NCBI GenBank assembly: GCA_046233115.1
Contig: JBJXHM010000003.1
Span: forward strand, 310,001 to 374,000
Source: JACOMY01 sp046233115
Lineage (GTDB): Bacteria > Pseudomonadota > Alphaproteobacteria > Kiloniellales > JACOMY01
Length of the DNA stretch: 64,000 nucleotides
Direction of reading: 5' to 3'
Part shown: piece by piece, positions 42,633 to 53,326 of the stretch
How the letters are laid out: each line of letters begins with the position of its first letter
How positions within the stretch are numbered: the stretch's first letter is position 1
The notes under the pieces: model-generated
The model's database searches: none
What the model saw: the letters and a program-made list of their open reading frames with translations, nothing else
Told to the model about the DNA's origin: nothing
Translations under genes and position numbers: made by a program

Positions 42633-43523
42633 TCAGATCAAGAGCCCACGCAAAGCCGGCGAGAGGCAGCGCACCAGCGCCTGAAGTTCCCCCGCCCCAT
42701 CCGCAAGCAGCGGGTGGTCGCCGAGGTCGTCGGCCGCCGCGAGCCCGCCCGCAGTGACCGCAAGGCCGGTGAGGCCGGTCGCGGCGGTGGCCGCGAGCGT
42801 GGCCGCGTCATAGCTGCCGGGTCCGCCGAAGGGCACCCCGAAGAGGCGGCTGCGCGGTTGCGGGAAGTGCGAGAGCGCCTCGGCCGCAGTCGCGATCTCG
42901 CGGCACTGCGCCTCGGCCTCCAGTCCTGCCATGACCAGGTGACGGTGGCTGTGGTTGCCGAGGCTCACTCCAGGCAGCGCCAGGGCGGCGATCTCGCCGG
43001 GGGTGACGAAGTCGGGCTGCTGGCTGGCGGCCGGGTCGAAGGCCTGCAGCAGCTCCGCGATCGCCAGGGGCGAGACTCGGGCCGGGTCCTTGCTGTCCTT
43101 GTAGAGCTTGCCAGGCCGAATCCGCGCCACCAGCTCGGGCGCATGGGCGGCAAGGAAGGCGCGGAAGGCCGGCTCCTCGCCGCGGGCCAGGAGGCGGGTC
43201 ACCTGCCGGCGCCAGTAGGGTGCGCCCGACAGCGGCGCGGTCATCAGAAACCAGGTCGCCGGCAGGCCGCGGGCCGCTGCCAGCGGCAAGGCGATCTCGG
43301 CCACACTGCGGTGATTGTCGTCGAAGGTGAGCGCGGCCAGTCCATCGAGTGAGGCGCCGGCCCGGCGCCGCTCGGCCAGCTCGTCCAGCGCCAGCACCTG
43401 GTAGTGCGCCTGCAGCCAGTCGAGCACGCGGTCAAGCTCTCCGGCGGTCAGGGAGTCCTTGTAGCCGGTATCCGCGGGGCTACCGACGGCGTGGAAGACG
43501 AGAACGAGCGAGGTGGGCTGCAT
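42633..43523 (-). CDS. Polysaccharide deacetylase (NodB-like) family protein
   Basis: 296 aa. LVFHAVG at the N terminus, TFDDNHRSV (Asp-Asp metal/catalytic motif, near 64-72) and NHSHRHLVMAG (HxxxH metal motif, near 190-200) mark the carbohydrate esterase 4 fold. Expected to remove acetyl groups from an N-acetylated sugar polymer. No signal peptide is clear, so it may act on a cytoplasmic precursor. The next upstream gene, tonB, ends 22 bp away on the same strand. Confidence 0.82.
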   Translation of the reverse strand: MQPTSLVLVFHAVGSPADTGYKDSLTAGELDRVLDWLQAHYQVLALDELAERRRAGASLDGLAALTFDDNHRSVAEIALPLAAARGLPATWFLMTAPLSGAPYWRRQVTRLLARGEEPAFRAFLAAHAPELVARIRPGKLYKDSKDPARVSPLAIAELLQAFDPAASQQPDFVTPGEIAALALPGVSLGNHSHRHLVMAGLEAEAQCREIATAAEALSHFPQPRSRLFGVPFGGPGSYDAATLAATAATGLTGLAVTAGGLAAADDLGDHPLLADGAGELQALVRCLSPALRGLLI

Positions 43524-43544
43524 GCGCCCAGCCTACGACGAAGC

Positions 43545-45287
43545 TCAGCGCAATGAGAAGACGATGGGCACGGCGAGCGAGATCCGCTGGGCGCTGCCCG
43601 GCGGCTTCGGCATGGGGCTGGCTCGCTCCAGCAGCGCCAGCACCTCCTGGTCCAGACGATCATGGCCGGAGGAGCGCACGATGCGATGGCCCAGCACCCG
43701 GCCCTGGCCATCCAGGGTGAACTGCAGGGTCACCACCCCCTGCTCGCCCATCCGTCGCGAGGTGCGCGGATAGCGCTTGTGGCGCTCCAGCCAGGCGGCG
43801 ATCTGGTCGGCATAACCGGAAGCCGCAGCCCCACTGAGCCCGGCCCCCGCGCCCGCGGAACCCTGACCGCCGGTGCCGGGGCGGCCCTGCTCGCCGCCAC
43901 CGCCGTCATTCAGGCTCTGACCCTTGCCGCTCTGCTCGGCCTGGCGCCCCATCACCTGCCGGTCGGCTTCCTGCGAGGCGAGCGCCGCCATCCGGGTCTC
44001 GCGGCTCTCGTCCTTGCGGGGCTCCGGCTTCCTGGTCGCCTGGGCCACCTGCTTCGGCCTCGGGACCTCGGGCAGGGTGACCGCGCGGTTGGGCTTGCGC
44101 GGCGGCACGATCATGCCGTCGCTCTCCTCCGGCCGTTGCGCCTCGGTCTCCAGCGCGACCTCGCGGAGCGCCATCGCCACCCCCTGCCGCTCCTCCTCCA
44201 GCTCCGGGATCGCGACCAGGGCAGCCTGTAGCGCCACCGCGTCGGACTCGGTCGGCTGCAACGCGCCCGCCTGCATCGCCAGCAGGTCCGTCGGCAGTGC
44301 CTCGTCGGTCAGGGCCAGCGGCTCCGTTTCGCCCTGGGCCAGTTCCTCCTGCACCTCTTCCAGCGGCAGAGGGTCCGTGGTCGGCTCGGCCTGGAGCGGT
44401 TCGGCCAGCTCCTGCATCGGCAAGTCCGGCAGCGGCTCCTCCTCGATCGGGGCCTCGCGAACCTCGTCCGCCAGCTGCAGCGCCTCAGGCGCTTCGGTCA
44501 GTGTCCTGCTCGGCAGCGGCGCCGCCTCCAGCGGCTTCGGTTCCTCCTCGGTCTTCGGCGCCAACTCGCCCGGCTGGTCGCTCGCCTGGAGCGCGCTCTG
44601 TAGCAGGTCGGTCTCCAGCACCGCGCTGGCCGGCGCCTCGGCCAGCGGATCGGCGACCGGTTGTTCGGGAACGGGCGCCTCCGGCGGTGGCGCGGCCGCG
44701 ACGAGCGGCTGAGCGGGGGCCGGCTGGGCCGGTGGCAGTGGGGCTAGTTCCAGCGAGGGTGCCTCTTCCGGCACTGGCGGCAAGACCGCAGTGGCGCGCG
44801 GCTGAACGCTGGCGGTGGGAGTCTTCGCCTCGAGGACCGGCGCCGCGACCCGCGTCGGCAGTGCCACGACCTCGGTCGGAATGGTCATGGGCAGCGGCAG
44901 GGTCTCGGCCGTCTCCAGACTCTCCGGCGCATCCGTCAGCGGCTCCAGCAGGGTCGCCTGCGGGTCGGCCTGCGCCTGCTCCGCGGGATCGGGCGCTGCG
45001 GCCAGTGGCATCGCTGCCGGCAGCGCCACCATGACGGTGCCCTCGCCTAGGCCGCCACCGCCGCCGCTGCCCCCACCGCCACCACCGCCCAGCCTGAGAT
45101 CCTGGTCGGATAGGCCGATGATCAGCAGGAGGACGATGGCCGCATGGACGCAGACGGAAAGAGCGACGCCGCTCGCACGCGCCCAGCGGCCCTGTGGGCT
45201 GAGCCGCCGCATCGGGCTGCCGGCCGGTCCGAGTCTGACCATGTCCGCTCCGGGTATGGCCGGTCTCGCCAAGGTCGCCGTCAACAT
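43545..45287 (-). CDS. tonB: TonB-family energy transducer with very long linker
   Basis: 580 aa, more than twice the E. coli length. One membrane anchor near residues 38-60 (SGVALSVCVHAAIVLLLIIGL), a poly-Gly stretch (LGGGGGGGSGGGGG), then about 380 residues rich in Pro, Ala, Glu and Leu that span the periplasm, a basic stretch, and the C-terminal TonB domain (IAAWLERHKRYPRTSRRMGEQGVVTLQFTLDGQGRVLGHRI). Start 45287 chosen; ATG at 45242 is an alternative. Energises the haem receptor encoded on the other side of the divergent promoter. Confidence 0.85.
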   Translation of the reverse strand: MLTATLARPAIPGADMVRLGPAGSPMRRLSPQGRWARASGVALSVCVHAAIVLLLIIGLSDQDLRLGGGGGGGSGGGGGLGEGTVMVALPAAMPLAAAPDPAEQAQADPQATLLEPLTDAPESLETAETLPLPMTIPTEVVALPTRVAAPVLEAKTPTASVQPRATAVLPPVPEEAPSLELAPLPPAQPAPAQPLVAAAPPPEAPVPEQPVADPLAEAPASAVLETDLLQSALQASDQPGELAPKTEEEPKPLEAAPLPSRTLTEAPEALQLADEVREAPIEEEPLPDLPMQELAEPLQAEPTTDPLPLEEVQEELAQGETEPLALTDEALPTDLLAMQAGALQPTESDAVALQAALVAIPELEEERQGVAMALREVALETEAQRPEESDGMIVPPRKPNRAVTLPEVPRPKQVAQATRKPEPRKDESRETRMAALASQEADRQVMGRQAEQSGKGQSLNDGGGGEQGRPGTGGQGSAGAGAGLSGAAASGYADQIAAWLERHKRYPRTSRRMGEQGVVTLQFTLDGQGRVLGHRIVRSSGHDRLDQEVLALLERASPMPKPPGSAQRISLAVPIVFSLR

Positions 45288-45307
45288 CGGGCGCGCGCCG
45301 CCTCGCT

Positions 45308-45790
45308 CTACTTGAAGAAGAGTATGTCGGTCCGATTCTCCAGGCCGACCAGAGAGATACAATCGCCGGCGGAGTCGGAACCGCTGTCCGAGGCGCCGCC
45401 GCAGGCGGTCACGTCGTTCAGCAGCAGGCTACCCAGCCCGTCGCAGGACAAGTCCGGCACGTCGAGCTGCTTCAGGCTGGTCTTGTTGCCCGGCAAGGGG
45501 CCGGCCTCCACGCTGAAGCGCCGATCGATGATCGCCTTTCGATCGAAAAAGACAAGGTCCAGGGTCAGGTGCTCGAAGGGCTCCGGCCGGGAATTGCGCA
45601 GCAGAAGATAGAGACGGCAGACCTGGTTACGCGGCTCGATGCGATTGAGCTCCAACACGACCGCTGCGGGTGCTCTTTTTGCCGCACCGTCCATCTCCGC
45701 TTCGGCCCATACCTCCCCACAAGACGCGCCAAGCGCGAACACCGCCGTCAGGCAGAGCCCCAGTGCCAGCGTCCCTAGCCCTCTTCGCAT
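45308..45790 (-). CDS. Secreted protein of the haem-uptake locus, function unknown
   Basis: 160 aa with signal peptide (MRRGLGTLALGLCLTAVFALGASCGEVWA). The mature part has VVLELNRIEPRNQVCRLYLLLRNS, LTLDLVFFDRKAIIDRRFSVEAGPLPGNKTSLKQ and four further cysteines, like a small beta-sandwich. No family is recognised with certainty. It is the first gene after the Fur-like promoter and 20 bp before tonB, so probably iron-regulated and related to haem transport. GAGGAGAGGG precedes ATG 45790. Confidence 0.7.
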   Translation of the reverse strand: MRRGLGTLALGLCLTAVFALGASCGEVWAEAEMDGAAKRAPAAVVLELNRIEPRNQVCRLYLLLRNSRPEPFEHLTLDLVFFDRKAIIDRRFSVEAGPLPGNKTSLKQLDVPDLSCDGLGSLLLNDVTACGGASDSGSDSAGDCISLVGLENRTDILFFK

Positions 45791-45848
45791 CCCTCTCCTC
45801 CTCGTCCGGTCCGGGTGAGCGACCAGGGGGGATAAGCGCAGATTATGT

Positions 45849-45873
45849 TTGCAATTGCAAGTCACTCGCATTA
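45849..45873. promoter_or_regulatory. Overlapping Fur-type boxes between divergent haem operons
   Basis: TGCAAGT-C-ACTCGCA (45856-45870) is a 7-1-7 inverted repeat with one mismatch, the classical Fur-box layout in alphaproteobacteria. It overlaps a perfect palindrome TTGCAATTGCAA (45849-45860). It sits in the 134-bp gap between the secreted-protein/tonB unit and hemP/receptor/hmuTUV, so iron-dependent repression of both sides is expected. Confidence 0.65.
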
Positions 45874-45924
45874 TCACGAACCAAGCCGAAAGCAAGGAGT
45901 ACGAGTGCCGTGCAGGAGACAAAG

Positions 45925-46080
45925 ATGAGTCACACCATCATGCCACAGCCCGAACCCCCGGTTCGGGAAACCAGCAGCAACGCGCTCTTCTCGGGCGCGC
46001 GAGAATTGCTCATTCGACACTCTGGAGAGCTCTATCGCCTGAGGCGTACCGCCAAGGGTGGGCTGATCCTGACCAAGTAG
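45925..46080 (+). CDS. hemP: Haemin uptake protein HemP
   Basis: 51 aa. C-terminal pattern ALFSGARELLIRHSGELYRLRRTAKGGLILTK is the HemP/HmuP signature (Ser-x-x-L, H-x-G-x-x-Y-x-LR-T, LILTK). Small proteins of this family are needed for full expression of the haem receptor in rhizobia and relatives. Start ATG at 45925 after GGAGACAAAG. First gene rightwards from the Fur-like site. The 320 bp that follow (46081-46400) hold nothing recognisable. Confidence 0.88.
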   Translation: MSHTIMPQPEPPVRETSSNALFSGARELLIRHSGELYRLRRTAKGGLILTK

Positions 46081-46400
46081 GGCTGCTGCCGCAGTCCAAG
46101 GTTTCAAGGGAGCACGCTCCGCCGACCGCCTGACCGGGACGGCCGCGGGTCGCAAGGACCTGTAGTCCGGAACCCGGCAGGCCGCAAAGGTCCTGAAGAC
46201 GCGATCCGCCGGTAAATGCCGTTGCCGGCGCCCATCGCCCTCCCGGTCCGTCGTCGCCAGCCAGCCACATCCCTGTCCATAGCAACGCGCCAGCCGCCGA
46301 CCGGGCGGCAAGCGCTTGCTACGTCCAAGACAGTGCGATCGAGCGGGAGCGAGGCGGCACCCTAGAGGCCCCTTGCCCCGCGGTTTGCTGCGAGGGGTAT

Positions 46401-48641
46401 ATGAGGGGAATCAAACACGCGGGGCGTGGTCGGCGCGCCTGGATCCAGCAGAGCATGGCGGTGGGACTGGCGGTCCAAGCCGCCGTCCTCTTCGTCATCT
46501 GGGCGTCGCCGGCCGCTGCACAGCAGACGCCGGCCGGAGCAACGGTTACCGGCCCGGTGCCGGGCTCGCAGCTGATCACGCCGGCCGAGGACGAAGAGGA
46601 TGCGGGCGCCCCGACGGTCGAGGACCTCGGCCCTGCGGTCCAGACCCGCGCGGTCACCGTCACCGCCACGACCAACCCGGTCACCACCTTCGACTATCCG
46701 GGCTCCGTCACGGTGATCGACCAGGAGGAGATCATCCGCAAGATCCCCTCCACCCCGGCCGACATCCTGAACACCGTGCCCAACGTCACCTTCTCCGGCG
46801 GCCCGCGCCGCACCGGCGAGATCCCGGTGATCCGCGGTTTCTCCGGCCAGGACGTCATCGTGCTGCTGGACGGCACCCGCCAGGACTTCATCTCCGGCCA
46901 CGACGGGCGCCTCTTCGTCGACCCGCAGCTGCTGGAGACGGTCGAGGTGGTGCGTGGCGCCAACTCCGCGCTCTACGGCACCGGCGGCCTCGGCGGCGTG
47001 CTGGAGTTCCGCACCAAGAGCGCGTCGGACTTCCTGGCCCCCGGCGAGCGCTACGGCACCAACATCAGCTTCGGCGGCCAGACCGGCAATGCCGAGCTTT
47101 CCACCAGCGTCTCGCTCTTCGCCCAGCCGATCGACCAGGTGGAGCTGCTGGGCAGCTTCGTGCTGCGCGACAGCGGCGATATCACCTTGGGCGGCGGCGA
47201 CGTGCTGGCGTCCGACGACGACATCATCTCCGGCCTGGTGAAGGGCAGCTACGCCGAGGGCTCGCACTTCGTCGAGGCCTCCTGGCAGCGCTTCCAGGAT
47301 TCAGCGACCGAGCCCAACAACGGCCAGGGCCTGGGCAGCGCCGACCTGGTCGACAAGGACATCGTCGCCCAGACCTCGCAGGTCTTCTATTCCTACGCGC
47401 CGTCCTACAACGACTGGATCGATTTCGAGGGCCGCGTCTACTACGTGAACTCCTCGGTCGACGAACTGCGCCTGGACGACAGCGGCCTAGGGCCCCAGGG
47501 AGAGACCCTGAAGCGCGACCTCGACACCATCGGCCTGCGCCTGCAGAACGATTCGGTGATCCAGCCCTGGGAGAACACCGGGATCATCTTCACCTATGGC
47601 CTGGAGTACTTCCGCGACCACCAGAACGGTGCCAGCGCCAGCGGCGAGCGCGAGGGCGTGCCAGACGCCACGCAGAACAACTTCGGCGCCTTCGTCCAGG
47701 CCGAGATCACGGTGACCGAGCCCTTCGGCATCCCCGGCGAGTTCCTGATCATCCCGGGCGGCCGCTTCGACTACTTCGGCTCCAGCAGTGACATCGACAA
47801 CGACCAGACCGATTCCCGCTTCTCGCCGAAGATCGGCGTGACTTACAGCCCGCTGGAATGGCTGTCGGTCTACGGCAGCTATGCCGAGGCCTTCTCGGCA
47901 CCCAACATCAACGACCTCTACCTGACCGGCGTCCACTTCGAGATCCCGCTGGGCTTCACCACCATCGTCAACCGCTTCGTGCCCAACCCCGACCTGAAGC
48001 CGCAGACCGCGCGCACCTGGGAGGCCGGCCTGGGCCTGCAGTTCGACAGCCTGCTGTTCCAGCACGACTACTTCGAGTTCAAGGGCGGCTACTTCCACAC
48101 CCTGGCCGACGATCTGATCACCCTTGACGTGAACCAGCCCTCGCCCTTCGCGGACTGCAACCCCTTCATCCCCGGCGCCTGCGACGGCACCACCACGGTG
48201 GAGAATGTCTCCCGCGCCCGCCTGCAGGGCTCCGAGATCGAGGCGGTCTACGAGAACCGCTGGATGCGTTCCTCGGTCGGCTGGTCGACCATCGACGGCA
48301 AGGACCTGGACAGCGGCGAGGCCGCCGGCACCCTGCAGCCCGACCGGGTGACCTTCAACCTGCTGGGCAAGGTGGAACCGCTGGACCTCTATCCCGGCTT
48401 CCGCATGACCCACGCCGCCGCCTTCGACAAGAGCTCGGACCCGGCCGACTACCGCGATCCCTACACGGTCTACGACCTCTACATGATCTGGGCACCGGGC
48501 GACGACACCCCGTTGCGCGGCATGCAGTTCGCGCTCGGCGTCGACAACATCACCGACAAGGCCTATTCGACCGTGTTCACGGGCGCGAACGAAATGGGAC
48601 GTAATTTCAAGGCCTTGATCAGCTACAACCTGAGCTTCTAG
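46401..48641 (+). CDS. hmuR: TonB-dependent haem/haemoglobin receptor
   Basis: 746 aa outer-membrane protein. Signal peptide to about residue 46 (SPAAAQQ). Plug domain: VTVTATTNPVTTFDYPGSVTVIDQEEI, then DILNTVPNVTFSGGPRRTGEIPVIRGFSGQDVIVLLDG and VEVVRGANSALYGTGGLGGVLEF. The beta-barrel ends NFKALISYNLSF with terminal Phe, as needed for BAM assembly. Matches the haemoglobin/transferrin/haem receptor family. Followed after 14 bp by hmuT. Gene symbol by function and context. Confidence 0.88.
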   Translation: MRGIKHAGRGRRAWIQQSMAVGLAVQAAVLFVIWASPAAAQQTPAGATVTGPVPGSQLITPAEDEEDAGAPTVEDLGPAVQTRAVTVTATTNPVTTFDYPGSVTVIDQEEIIRKIPSTPADILNTVPNVTFSGGPRRTGEIPVIRGFSGQDVIVLLDGTRQDFISGHDGRLFVDPQLLETVEVVRGANSALYGTGGLGGVLEFRTKSASDFLAPGERYGTNISFGGQTGNAELSTSVSLFAQPIDQVELLGSFVLRDSGDITLGGGDVLASDDDIISGLVKGSYAEGSHFVEASWQRFQDSATEPNNGQGLGSADLVDKDIVAQTSQVFYSYAPSYNDWIDFEGRVYYVNSSVDELRLDDSGLGPQGETLKRDLDTIGLRLQNDSVIQPWENTGIIFTYGLEYFRDHQNGASASGEREGVPDATQNNFGAFVQAEITVTEPFGIPGEFLIIPGGRFDYFGSSSDIDNDQTDSRFSPKIGVTYSPLEWLSVYGSYAEAFSAPNINDLYLTGVHFEIPLGFTTIVNRFVPNPDLKPQTARTWEAGLGLQFDSLLFQHDYFEFKGGYFHTLADDLITLDVNQPSPFADCNPFIPGACDGTTTVENVSRARLQGSEIEAVYENRWMRSSVGWSTIDGKDLDSGEAAGTLQPDRVTFNLLGKVEPLDLYPGFRMTHAAAFDKSSDPADYRDPYTVYDLYMIWAPGDDTPLRGMQFALGVDNITDKAYSTVFTGANEMGRNFKALISYNLSF

Positions 48642-48655
48642 AGGTACGGAACAGC

Positions 48656-49567
48656 ATGCAGCCACGCCCGACCCCACAGCCTTCCCGCCAGTCTTCGGAC
48701 CGGCGGGCGGTGCTCTCCGCCCTTGTCGGAGCCTCCCTTCTGGGGGGCTTCCTCCTCTCCGCGCCAGCTCGGGCGGAGCAGCCCGCCAGAATCGTCTCGG
48801 TCGGCGGCTCGGTCACCGAGGTCCTCTATGACCTGAACCTGCAGGACCGCATCGTCGCAGTCGACAGCACCTCCCTTTTCCCGCCCGAGGCGCAGGACCT
48901 GCCGAACGTGGGCTACGTCCGCGCGCTGGCGGCCGAGCCGATCATCGCCATGGGTGCCGACCTGGTGCTGGCCGAGGCCGACGCCGGTCCGCCGGCCGTC
49001 CTGGAGCAGATCCGCCAGGCCGGCGTCGCTGTGATCCTGGTTCCCGATGCGCCCAGCCCGGAGGGCGTCGTCGCCAAGATCCGGGCGGTCGCCGAGGCGG
49101 CGGGACAGCCGGGCGCCGGCGAGACCCTGGCCAGCACCAGCGAGCAGGCCTTCGCCGAGCTGGCCGAGCGCCGTGAGACCCTGCCGCCGGGTCCCAGGGT
49201 CCTCTTCCTGCTGTCGCACAGCGGCATCCCGCTGGCGGCCGGTCGCGACACCTCCGCCGACGCCATCATCGCGCTGGCCGGCGGGGTCAATGCCGCAGCC
49301 GATTTCAGCGGTTACAAGCAGCTCTCGCCTGAGATGGCGGTGACCCTGCAGCCCGACGTCCTGCTGCTCACCGACCAGGGCATCGAGGCCATGGGCGGCA
49401 GGGGCAGGGTCGAGGCCGACCCGGCCCTCGCCCTCACCCCGGCCGTCCAGCAGGGGCGGGTCTATGCCTACGAGGCCCTGCTGCTGCTGGGCTTCGGGCC
49501 GCGCACGCCTGAGGTTGCCGCCAGCCTGATGACCGACCTGCACGGCAAGCCGGCCGCGGCCGACTAG
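48656..49567 (+). CDS. hmuT: Periplasmic haem-binding protein HmuT
   Basis: 303 aa. N terminus has a Tat-like SDRRAVLSALVGASLLGG signal ending ARA-EQ. Helical-backbone type III binding protein: RIVSVGGSVTEVLYDLNLQDRIVAVDSTS is the typical start, followed by PNVGYVRALAAEPIIAMGADLVLA and LSHSGIPLAAGRDTSADAII. Delivers haem to HmuUV. Between the receptor and the permease. Confidence 0.9.
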   Translation: MQPRPTPQPSRQSSDRRAVLSALVGASLLGGFLLSAPARAEQPARIVSVGGSVTEVLYDLNLQDRIVAVDSTSLFPPEAQDLPNVGYVRALAAEPIIAMGADLVLAEADAGPPAVLEQIRQAGVAVILVPDAPSPEGVVAKIRAVAEAAGQPGAGETLASTSEQAFAELAERRETLPPGPRVLFLLSHSGIPLAAGRDTSADAIIALAGGVNAAADFSGYKQLSPEMAVTLQPDVLLLTDQGIEAMGGRGRVEADPALALTPAVQQGRVYAYEALLLLGFGPRTPEVAASLMTDLHGKPAAAD

Positions 49568-49598
49568 CGTCCCACCCGAAACAGCAAAGCCTGTCCGC

Positions 49599-50702
49599 GT
49601 GTCGCTCACCGCCAAAGCCGCAGGAGGCCGCCAGGCCCTGCCCGGAGAAGGCCGCCGCCGCAAGCGCCGGGCCGTCTCCGCCGGCCTGGTCCTGCTCCTA
49701 CTTGCCGCCATCCTGCTCTCGATCGCGCTGGGCGCGGTGCCGATCTCCGGCGCCGCCGCGCTCGACGCCCTGCTCTCCCGGCTCGGGCTGGTCGAGGCCG
49801 ATCCAGCCTTCGCCACCGAGCGCGCCGTGCTGCTGTCGATCCGCCTGCCGCGGGTCCTGCTCGCCATCCTGGTGGGCGCCGCGCTGGGCCTCTCCGGCGC
49901 CGCGCTGCAGGGGCTCTTCCGCAACCCGCTGGCCGATCCCGCCCTGATCGGCGTCTCCGGCGGCGCGGCCCTGGCGGCGGTGGCCACGATCGTCTTCGGC
50001 CAGGCCATCGCCAGCGCCACCCTGCCGGGCCTGCGCCCCTACCTGCTGCCGCTCGCGGCCTTCCTCGGCGGCCTGGCCGTGACCCTGCTGTTGCAGCGCC
50101 TGGCCCGGCGCGGCGGTCGTACCGACGTCGCCACCCTGCTGCTGGCCGGCATCGCGCTCAACGCCATCACCGGCGCGGCCATGGGCCTGCTGCTCTTCAT
50201 CGCCGACGACGGCCAGCTGCGCAGCATCACCCTCTGGACCCTGGGCAGCCTGGCCGGCCGGCCCTGGTCGGCGATCCTGCCGGCGGTGCCGCTGATCCTG
50301 GCCGGGGGCCTAGCGCTCCTAGCCATGGCGCGCCCGCTGAACGCGCTGCTGCTGGGCGAGACCGAGGCCTACCACCTGGGCATCGCGGTCGAGCCGCTGA
50401 AGCGCCGCCTGGTGCTGGCCGTTGCCGCCGCCACCGGGGCGGCCGTCGCGGTCAGCGGCATGATCGGCTTCGTCGGCCTGGTGGTGCCGCACCTGGTCCG
50501 CCTGCTGCTGGGCGCCGACCACCGCTTCGTGCTGCCGCTCTCGGCGGTCGGCGGGGCCGCCCTGCTGCTCTTCGCCGACCTGGCCGCGCGCCACATCGTG
50601 CTGCCGGCGGAGCTGCCGATCGGCATCCTGACCGCGCTCTTCGGCGGCCCCTTCTTCCTCTGGCTGCTGCTGCGCCGTCGCCGGAAGCTCGACCATGCTT
50701 GA
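49599..50702 (+). CDS. hmuU: Haem ABC transporter permease HmuU
   Basis: 367 aa FecCD-family permease, GTG start at 49599. About ten helices; ALGLSGAALQGLFRNPLADPALIGVSGGAALAA near 94-126 and the ATPase-docking loop around the glycine-rich GMIGFVGLVVPHLVRLLLGADHR are conserved. Forms the inner-membrane haem channel. Its stop overlaps the hmuV start by 8 bp, so the two are tightly coupled. Confidence 0.92.
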   Translation: MSLTAKAAGGRQALPGEGRRRKRRAVSAGLVLLLLAAILLSIALGAVPISGAAALDALLSRLGLVEADPAFATERAVLLSIRLPRVLLAILVGAALGLSGAALQGLFRNPLADPALIGVSGGAALAAVATIVFGQAIASATLPGLRPYLLPLAAFLGGLAVTLLLQRLARRGGRTDVATLLLAGIALNAITGAAMGLLLFIADDGQLRSITLWTLGSLAGRPWSAILPAVPLILAGGLALLAMARPLNALLLGETEAYHLGIAVEPLKRRLVLAVAAATGAAVAVSGMIGFVGLVVPHLVRLLLGADHRFVLPLSAVGGAALLLFADLAARHIVLPAELPIGILTALFGGPFFLWLLLRRRRKLDHA

Positions 50703-51486
50703 GGCCCGCGGTCTCGAGGTCCGGGCCGGCCGGACCCGCCTGCTGCAGGGGGTCGACCTGCAGCTTCGCCCCGGCCGCCTGCTGGTGCTGCTGGGTCCCA
50801 ACGGTGCCGGCAAGTCGACCCTGCTGAAGTGCCTCTCGGGCGCGACCCGTCCCAGCGCCGGCCAGGTCTCTCTGGACGGCCGGCCGCTCGCGGACTGGCC
50901 GCAGGCGGCGCTGGCCCGCCGCCGGGCGGTGCTCTCACAGGTCGCAGCACCGGCCGACTTCGCCTACTCCGTGGCCGAGATGGTGGCGCTGGGCCGCACC
51001 CCGCACCTGGGCCTGGCCGGCGTGCTGCCGCAGGACCGGGTGGTGCGCCAGGCGCTGGAGGAGACCGGCGCCTGGCACCTGATCGAGCGCGAGGTCTCGG
51101 TGCTCTCCGGCGGCGAGCGCCAGCGGGTCGATCTGGCCCGGGTGCTGGCCCAGGTCTGGGAGGCCCGACCGCCGGCCGGCCCCGGCTACCTGCTGCTGGA
51201 CGAGCCCACCAGCGGCCTCGACCTGGTACAGCAGGGTCGCATCCTGAGCCTGGCGCGGCGCTATGCCCGCATGGGCTACGGCGTGCTGGCCATCGTCCAC
51301 GACTTGACCGCGGCGCTGGAGCAGGCCGACGAGGCGCTGCTGCTCTCCGCCGGCCGGACGGTGGCGGCGGGGCCCGTCGAGGCCGTACTGAATGAGGAGA
51401 CTCTGGCCAAAGCCTACGGCGCACCCTTCGTGCTGACGCGGCTGGAAGGCAGCGAACGCAAGGCTATCCTGCCCGCGGCCCCTTGA
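50695..51486 (+). CDS. hmuV: Haem ABC transporter ATPase HmuV
   Basis: 263 aa. Walker A GPNGAGKSTLL, signature LSGGERQRVDLARVLAQ, Walker B YLLLDEPTSGLD, switch IVHDLTAAL. As in other HmuV proteins, the region before Walker B has a short insertion (WEARPPAGPG). Energises haem import by HmuU. Confidence 0.93.
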   Translation: MLEARGLEVRAGRTRLLQGVDLQLRPGRLLVLLGPNGAGKSTLLKCLSGATRPSAGQVSLDGRPLADWPQAALARRRAVLSQVAAPADFAYSVAEMVALGRTPHLGLAGVLPQDRVVRQALEETGAWHLIEREVSVLSGGERQRVDLARVLAQVWEARPPAGPGYLLLDEPTSGLDLVQQGRILSLARRYARMGYGVLAIVHDLTAALEQADEALLLSAGRTVAAGPVEAVLNEETLAKAYGAPFVLTRLEGSERKAILPAAP

Positions 51487-51594
51487 CCCTACCGGGCCGA
51501 TCCATACCTCTGGACCTTGACGGGAAGAGCGCGGCGGCTAGGATCGCCCGCCGCTCCCCGATTTCAGCCACTCACTTGCAGGACGACCGCGCCG

Positions 51595-53268
<1,674 letters not shown>

Positions 53269-53276
53269 GGCACGGA

Positions 53277-53308
53277 TTTGAGAAGGGGTTGATCAGCCCC
53301 TTCTCAAA
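53277..53308 (+). terminator. Terminator-like hairpin after ettA
   Basis: TTTGAGAAGGGG-TTGATCAG-CCCCTTCTCAAA, a perfect 12-bp stem 8 bp after the ettA stop. Same stem as at 33633-33662. The A-rich 5' side and T-rich 3' side are weak, but position and strength fit a terminator. Confidence 0.6.
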
Positions 53309-53326
53309 GCGGCACCGGCCCGCACC
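53309..53326. repeat. Half copy of the GC-rich repeat
   Basis: gcggcaccggcccgcacc directly follows the ettA hairpin, as gcggcgccggcccgcacc follows the hairpin at 33633. The right arm of the palindrome is missing; the repeat abuts the 3' end of the SnoaL-like gene. Confidence 0.5.
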
